From Aulostomus chinensis (Eukaryota > Chordata > Actinopteri > Syngnathiformes > Aulostomidae), in contig JBBMOA010000004.1 in NCBI GenBank assembly GCA_037954235.1, positions 11,799,601-11,863,600 of the forward strand: a stretch of DNA of 64,000 nt, given 5' to 3'. Positions 59,559 through 64,000 of the stretch are shown piece after piece. Each line of letters starts with the position of its first letter. Position 1 is the stretch's first letter. The notes beneath the pieces were generated by a model, which was not told the origin of the DNA, did no database searches, and saw only the letters and a program-made list of their open reading frames with translations. The position numbers and the translations under genes are program-made.

Positions 59559-60421
59559 CTTGAATTCTTGCCGCATATGAGGTGCTGGTAGGGCTGCAGC
59601 AGCCCCCAGATCTCCGAGTCGCTGTTGATGGCTTGCTCCACTGAGTCCAGCGTAAACTTGGGGATTCCGTTGTCCCTCTCCACCAGCGCGCTGCGCAGGA
59701 CGCGGCTGAACACCTCCCTGAACAGGCTCTCCATGCAGGCGGTGAGGTAGATGGCTGCGTGTTCGTGGATTCTGAGCGCCATCCGACTATCCACCATCCA
59801 CCTGAAGAACTTCCCCACGGAGAACACCAGCCCGCAACGCGCAGACTTGCCTCGGCTGAACTTGTCCCCGGTGCTCATGTTGTAAAGGGAGAGGGCGCTG
59901 AGAGCCGCCGTGATGCAGTTGACCGAGATGGTCCACGACAGCACCACCTTTATGGCGCTCTGGATCTCGTGTTTGGTGCATTTGGCGTAACGCAGGCTGA
60001 GCCGCTGCGCCTCCCGGGCTACCCTCACCAGCGCGCGGCTGATGAGCGCCGACAACCGCGCCAGGACCTCCGGTGGCGGGGTGCCCACCATCAGCTCCTC
60101 GTCTTTCCTCAGCGCGCCCTCCACCTCGCCAAGGCTCCATGGCACGTCCTCCAGCTCGGGCAGCTTGGCGCACTGACCCGAGCACTCCAGTATCTCCGTG
60201 TCCTCCGCCAGGACGGTGTTGACCGTGTCCAAACTGTTTTGTCGGCTGTGCATGGATTCCGTCAGATGCCAGCAGTTGCCCCCATGCGGAAAAGACTGAT
60301 GCGTGTCGGAGCAGCACAGCGACACGCTGGACGACCTGACCGAGTCCGCGGCTCCACCATAACCAGAATCAAGCGTTAAATCCTCCAGCGTCCTCACGAC
60401 TGTCTTACCATTGCCTGCCAT
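59557..60421 (-). CDS. abtb3: abtb3 (btbd11) first coding exon, residues 1-288 plus one base of codon 289
   Basis: This is the first coding exon of the ankyrin-repeat and BTB/POZ protein ABTB3/BTBD11. Family knowledge: the mammalian protein is reported at glutamatergic synapses on inhibitory interneurons, and the full protein carries ankyrin repeats and a C-terminal BTB domain, which must lie in exons outside this window. Seen here: an N-terminal block with RTLEDLTLDSGYGGAADSV (residues 10-28), MHSRQNSLDTVNTV (57-70), an H2B-like histone fold (about 118-181), and an H2A-like histone fold (about 190-285) containing KSARCGLVFSVGKFFRWMVD. The SVRSS and SLCCSD words fit ABTB3 better than its paralogue ABTB2. 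The start is the ATG at 60421-60419 (G at -3, G at +4). The reading frame stays open upstream, but only to non-ATG codons. The exon ends in AATTCAAGTG, followed by GTAAGA (donor at 59556, phase 1). Mammalian orthologues as I recall them have a long low-complexity insert before the KFT motif; here there is only a short linker. I cannot say whether this is the a or b fish duplicate. Confidence 0.95.
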
Positions 60422-60456
60422 AACTGCACCGCATACTGTTGGGTATGCTTGGTTCC

Positions 60457-60471
60457 TCACTTAAACGCCAT
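60457..60471 (-). other. Four-codon upstream ORF in the abtb3 5' leader
   Basis: ATG GCG TTT AAG TGA (Met-Ala-Phe-Lys-stop) lies 35 bases upstream of the chosen start codon on the same strand. It has G at +4 but T at -3, so the context is only moderate. It is in the leader only if transcription starts above 60471, which the promoter elements suggest. A role in limiting translation is inference. Confidence 0.45.
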
Positions 60472-60539
60472 AAACTCGTCTTGGTGTCTCCAGCGTCTCC
60501 CAGCCGTAGCTCGAAGGGCTTAAATCCCCAGATGACGAG

Positions 60540-60800
60540 TGAAACGCCAGACTTTACTTCCCTCCTCCTCTTCTTCCTCCTCTCCCTCCTCCTCCACCAA
60601 GTGGCTTCTATCTTCTCTTCTCCACAACTTCACAACCTGAGAGCGCGCACACATAACACACACAAAAACCCCGTCTGCGCTCACAGCAACAAGCGCAGCG
60701 CAGGCAGGACTCCGGCTGGGCGGGAGGGGGGAGGGGCCTGGAACCCCGCGGGCTGAAACAAGCCAATCAGCTTCTCCATCAGCGGTGATTGGCACCGACA
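60540..60800 (-). promoter_or_regulatory. Probable TATA-less, GC-box/CCAAT promoter and 5' leader of abtb3
   Basis: The region upstream of the exon is G/C-rich with many CpGs. It contains a GC box (GGGCGG at 60718-60723) inside a G-rich run, CCAAT on the plus strand at 60763-60767 and CCAAT on the minus strand at 60788-60792. No TATA box was seen. Between the GC box and the start codon, about 60557-60600, is a CTC/CCT tract (purine-rich GAGGAG in the transcript). Transcription start cannot be fixed from sequence alone. The CCAAT boxes on both strands would also allow divergent transcription. Confidence 0.6.
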
Positions 60801-61475
60801 ACCTACCTGGTGAAACATAACTGCAGTCAGAGATCCACACGTAGGCTGCTGGGCCATTGTGGTGGAGCTGCAGTGGAGTGTCACGATGAGAGGAGACAGC
60901 AGGAGGTGGATGATCAGGACCGGTGGAGGGGAATCAGGCGCAGACGCATGATGTTATTGATCAGTGATGAGGGGAGGAACTGGTCCCAACCCCTCTGAAA
61001 TGTGCAGTTTATTTTCATTCTCCTCACCAATAAACCATCTGGCTTTCACGCCTTCATTTAAAAACCTGAATAACCTGTAGGTGAAACTAAGGCCCTCGTT
61101 ACAGAGGGGGCAGGAAAGTGCTAAATCACTGTATGTCAAAAAGGAAAATTAGCCATAAAGAATGGAAAGATGAGCCGTCTTCTTTTGGGCTCCTTTGAGG
61201 AAGATTTATGGTCCTTATTTGGAGATGATGATGATAATCATTGACACACTGGCTCTTTGGTCTCAGCGACTGAGGAGGGGATGTAGTATTTTTCTATGAT
61301 ATCGTGGAATTTACTGGCCGGGTGTCGTGTTCTAAGTGTTGTTTGTGTGGGTGATGTATGGTCGTGTCCTAGAAAATAAAATGAAATCTGCTTCACCTGC
61401 GTTTGGCTTCCATGAATTCTAGAAGGAAACTGACTTCAAATGCCTTCCTACGGACTCAAATTTGACCTAAATCAA

Positions 61476-62478
61476 TATTTGGGCCACATCTGGGCCACAC
61501 AGCACACTTGCCAGGGCCGTAGCTGAGCCACGCGGGCTTGACGTGGCCCAGATTCGACCCAAGAGTGTCTTCTGGTGATCTTGAGAAACTTTATGAACAT
61601 TAACATGACACATTGTAAGGTCCAAACCCATCCCTGCTTTGTGTTTTCAGCATCTATGTAGTGAATGTTCATCCGTCTCATCTCATCGACTGGCACCCCA
61701 GAAGCCTCAGGGTTGCCAGACTGGGACGATTTCCACCGATTTGGACAAGTTGGGCTTGAAATGTAGCAATGAACTCAGCAGCGGAACATATTTAAAGACT
61801 GATTTAATGGCTGATTGGCCTTTTATTGCTCCAAACAACCTGCGGCTATGCTTTTGTTTTGATTTGTGTCCTCACGATTCGACTTTTCTCCTTTATTGTG
61901 TGTTCCACATACTCACAAGCCCACAAAGAAGAGCTAGAGATTCAACACCACAACGTGACAATATGGCTGATTCCCTCGCTTTACGTTCTACTGCCAAACC
62001 TGCTGAGTGGTCAAAAGCTTATTTCCGTCTTTCGAAAACACCTACGTCTCATATCATGCCGTAAAGCGTCAACAACTGTTGCAAAACTGCCGTCAACTGC
62101 TTTTTCCATATAATTTACGACACAGAACAATGCTATCATACAAGATCTACTCTACAAACATAGTATTACAGCCAATAAAGCACAATCAATAGATATTAGT
62201 AGCTGTCATTGGCCTTATTGTTGATTTGTTGGTTTTCTTCTGATATTTAGGGGGGAGTTTAATTGTGATTGGGCTGGAAAATAAGCAGAGCTGGCAACCA
62301 TGAGGTCCCCAGGACTCCCCAAAAGTAGCCTTGGCTACATCCAGGACACCGGCTACAGAAACCTTGAGTTAGTCCACTGGAATGACTCAAGATGTGCACT
62401 GACAGGCCGACCTTACACAGCTCTCTTTTGGCCACACATCACTTGCCTGTGAGCCAGATTTGGCCCAAATGTGCCTTC
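61476..62478. repeat. Two patches of a TGGCCCA-word dispersed repeat
   Basis: GGCCACATCTGGGCCACAC and TGGCCCAGATTCGACCC (61483-61560) resemble GCCACACATCACTTGCCTGT and GCCAGATTTGGCCCAAATGT (62431-62472). Only fragments can be matched; the sequence between the patches is not clearly repetitive. Confidence 0.35.
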
Positions 62479-63815
62479 TGTCTCTGTAACGGTACCACAG
62501 ACCTGCAGTCCTGTTCCTTCATCCTCACAAGTATTTATTTACAACGTTTTCTTCTGCCTGAGAAACAAAAAGAGAGCTGGATGTGCAGAGAGGAACAGTT
62601 GGTGGACTGATGATTCATCCATTCTGCTGGGGCTTCTCCGTGTACGTCGGAGCTGAACCAACCATCTGTCCACCCTGCCTGTCACGCCAGAGGCCCTCTC
62701 ATATTTTCTTAGCATGACACTGCATGACCTGTGCCAACACGGAGGAATACTGGAAGGAAGGAGGCCTGCAACTTTTTTGAAATGGTGCGACGCCAACTCT
62801 CGCACAGGACTGATAGAGGAAAAAAATGCCAAATTAAATGAAGTCTTACTTTCTGTCATTGTTTGATAAAAAAAAAAGAATACAAGTATTAGAGCAAATG
62901 CTCTGTATTTACTGATGCCAAGACCATCCCCAGATGGTGTATGGGGTAACGTTTGGGGCGCTGACAGTAAAACGGGATGATGTTACCACATACACACAGT
63001 GGTTAGGATGTTGTTTTCTCTTGATTCTCTAGTCAGCGACGTGAATCGAGTTCCCCCTCAGCAGAGTGTCAGCAGCTCTTGATGCAATGCAGCAGATCTT
63101 GCTGACTAACTCAGGTGAGCGCGGCGGAGGTGGGCTGCGGCTGCTGCTGCTTCCTGACATGCACTGTGGTCCTCTACAGCATGTCCTTATTTATTAAGCC
63201 TTGGTTGCCTGGTAACAGCAAAAATAAAAAATAAAATAAAAAAACTGGAAAAATCATGTTTTTTCCCCCCATCAAGACAATAAATTTCTTTTGCCAGCAG
63301 AGTGTTTCCTATTATTACGAGGATTCCTCCGCCTGCTTCCAAATAATACTCACATAGTATAGTAGTACAGCTTATTGATTCACACTGTGTTTCTATACTT
63401 TGCAGCATCTCACCTGATTTGATGTATTTTGTTATTAGCTAACTTTACGGCTCAAATATTAATCTTGTAATTCCATTGTTTATGCATGATAGTGTCTTAT
63501 TGAAAGACACGTGCGTCACACATGGAGATAATTCATCTGGAATAAAGCACAAAAGGGAATTTCGGGGACTGCTCATGATCTACATTTACATATAAATTAT
63601 AGGAATGTATTTAATCAACAACAAAAAGCGTTTGCAGCCAGTTTGTGATACCTCCTCTTCTTTTTGTTCATTTTATTTTGCGTGTTTGATTTAATTTTTT
63701 TTTTTTTTACAAATGTTCTTTATCCTGAATAGTGAATTTGGAAGGAACTACACTTAACATAGTAAAACGATTTTGCAATCACAAAGCGGAAGGTAAAGGA
63801 AGCACACAGTGTAGA

Positions 63816-63850
63816 CGTGTGTGTGTGTGTGTGTGTGTGGGGGGGGGGGG
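63816..63850. repeat. (GT)11 followed by 12 G
   Basis: GT units run to about 63839, then G to 63850. Confidence 0.9.
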
Positions 63851-64000
63851 TGGCATTACTGGTGCGAGGTTCTACTGCCCCCTAATGGTCATTACGAAGC
63901 ACTTCCCTCCCAACTCAAGGCTGCATTTTCTGCATTACATAATTAAAAAAAACCTATTTATGTAAGATATTATTGTGACGCATTTATTTGCTGACATTAA

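Larger units (their letters stand above)
60801..64000. other. 5' flank of abtb3 without recognised gene
   Basis: I see no second gene. There are simple repeats (63816-63850, A runs at 62868-62877 and 63224-63243), a patch with TGGCCCA words (61476-61560 and 62428-62478) that resembles a dispersed fish repeat, and otherwise ordinary A/T-rich sequence. A donor-like CCAG|GTAGGT occurs on the minus strand at 60801-60810 and could belong to an alternative leader exon. Confidence 0.5.

Noticed and set aside
59787..60317. 176-codon frame on the minus strand inside the abtb3 exon
   Set aside because: It is an out-of-frame shadow of the true exon, Gly and Ala rich, with no family resemblance.
59759..60379. 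206-codon open frame antisense to the abtb3 exon
   Set aside because: It overlaps a strongly conserved coding exon on the other strand and its composition (Arg, His and Pro rich) is what G/C-rich coding DNA gives in antisense.
60422..60460. N-terminal extension of the abtb3 frame from an upstream GTG (RNQAYPTVCGAV before the Met)
   Set aside because: No ATG starts this extension. The family begins at MA..., just before the VVRTLEDLTL block, and the ATG at 60421 has good context.

Overview
The window is vertebrate genomic DNA, almost certainly from a ray-finned (teleost, probably percomorph) fish. Coding content is very sparse. The repeats are typical fish tRNA-headed SINEs, a Harbinger-type terminal-inverted-repeat element, a LINE 3' end and many CA, TA, G and C simple repeats. 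There are no bacterial or plasmid features. Only one protein-coding segment can be supported: the first coding exon of abtb3 (also called btbd11, ankyrin-repeat and BTB/POZ protein), on the minus strand at 59557-60421. It starts at an ATG in good context and ends at a clear GTAAGA splice donor. A G/C-rich, TATA-less promoter with a GC box and CCAAT boxes on both strands lies just upstream, at about 60700-60800.

Layout. Positions 60472-64000 are the promoter and 5' flank, with simple repeats and some diverged repeat sequence. Everything from 59556 down to 1 is interpreted as intron 1 of abtb3, because the gene runs leftwards and no later exon of the family was recognised. The intron would therefore be at least 59.5 kb. 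It carries: a full-length SINE with a 12-bp target duplication (7556-7921); a second SINE family with a long C tract (17151-17346); a SINE head fragment (18651-18729); a 549-bp Harbinger-type element with a TAA duplication that keeps the start of a MADF-like reading frame (20461-21009); an older CAGTCC-ended DNA transposon (29940-31041) with a nested SINE; a truncated SINE joined to a LINE 3' end (47229-47870); several degenerate minisatellites; and microsatellites including (TA)36 at 56542-56613.

Most interesting signals. First, the exon encodes what reads as an H2B-like histone fold followed directly by an H2A-like histone fold in one chain, with part of the H2A acidic patch kept. Second, at 6090-6166 on the minus strand (the gene's sense strand) a branch-point sequence, a long pyrimidine tract and a fused CAG|GTAAGT form a textbook zero-length-exon (recursive splicing) site, about 53 kb into the intron. 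Weaker splice-like sites occur at 52971 and 55780. Third, the Harbinger-type element retains recognisable protein-coding sequence. The remaining open reading frames are short, low-complexity, repeat-derived or antisense shadows and are not annotated as genes.
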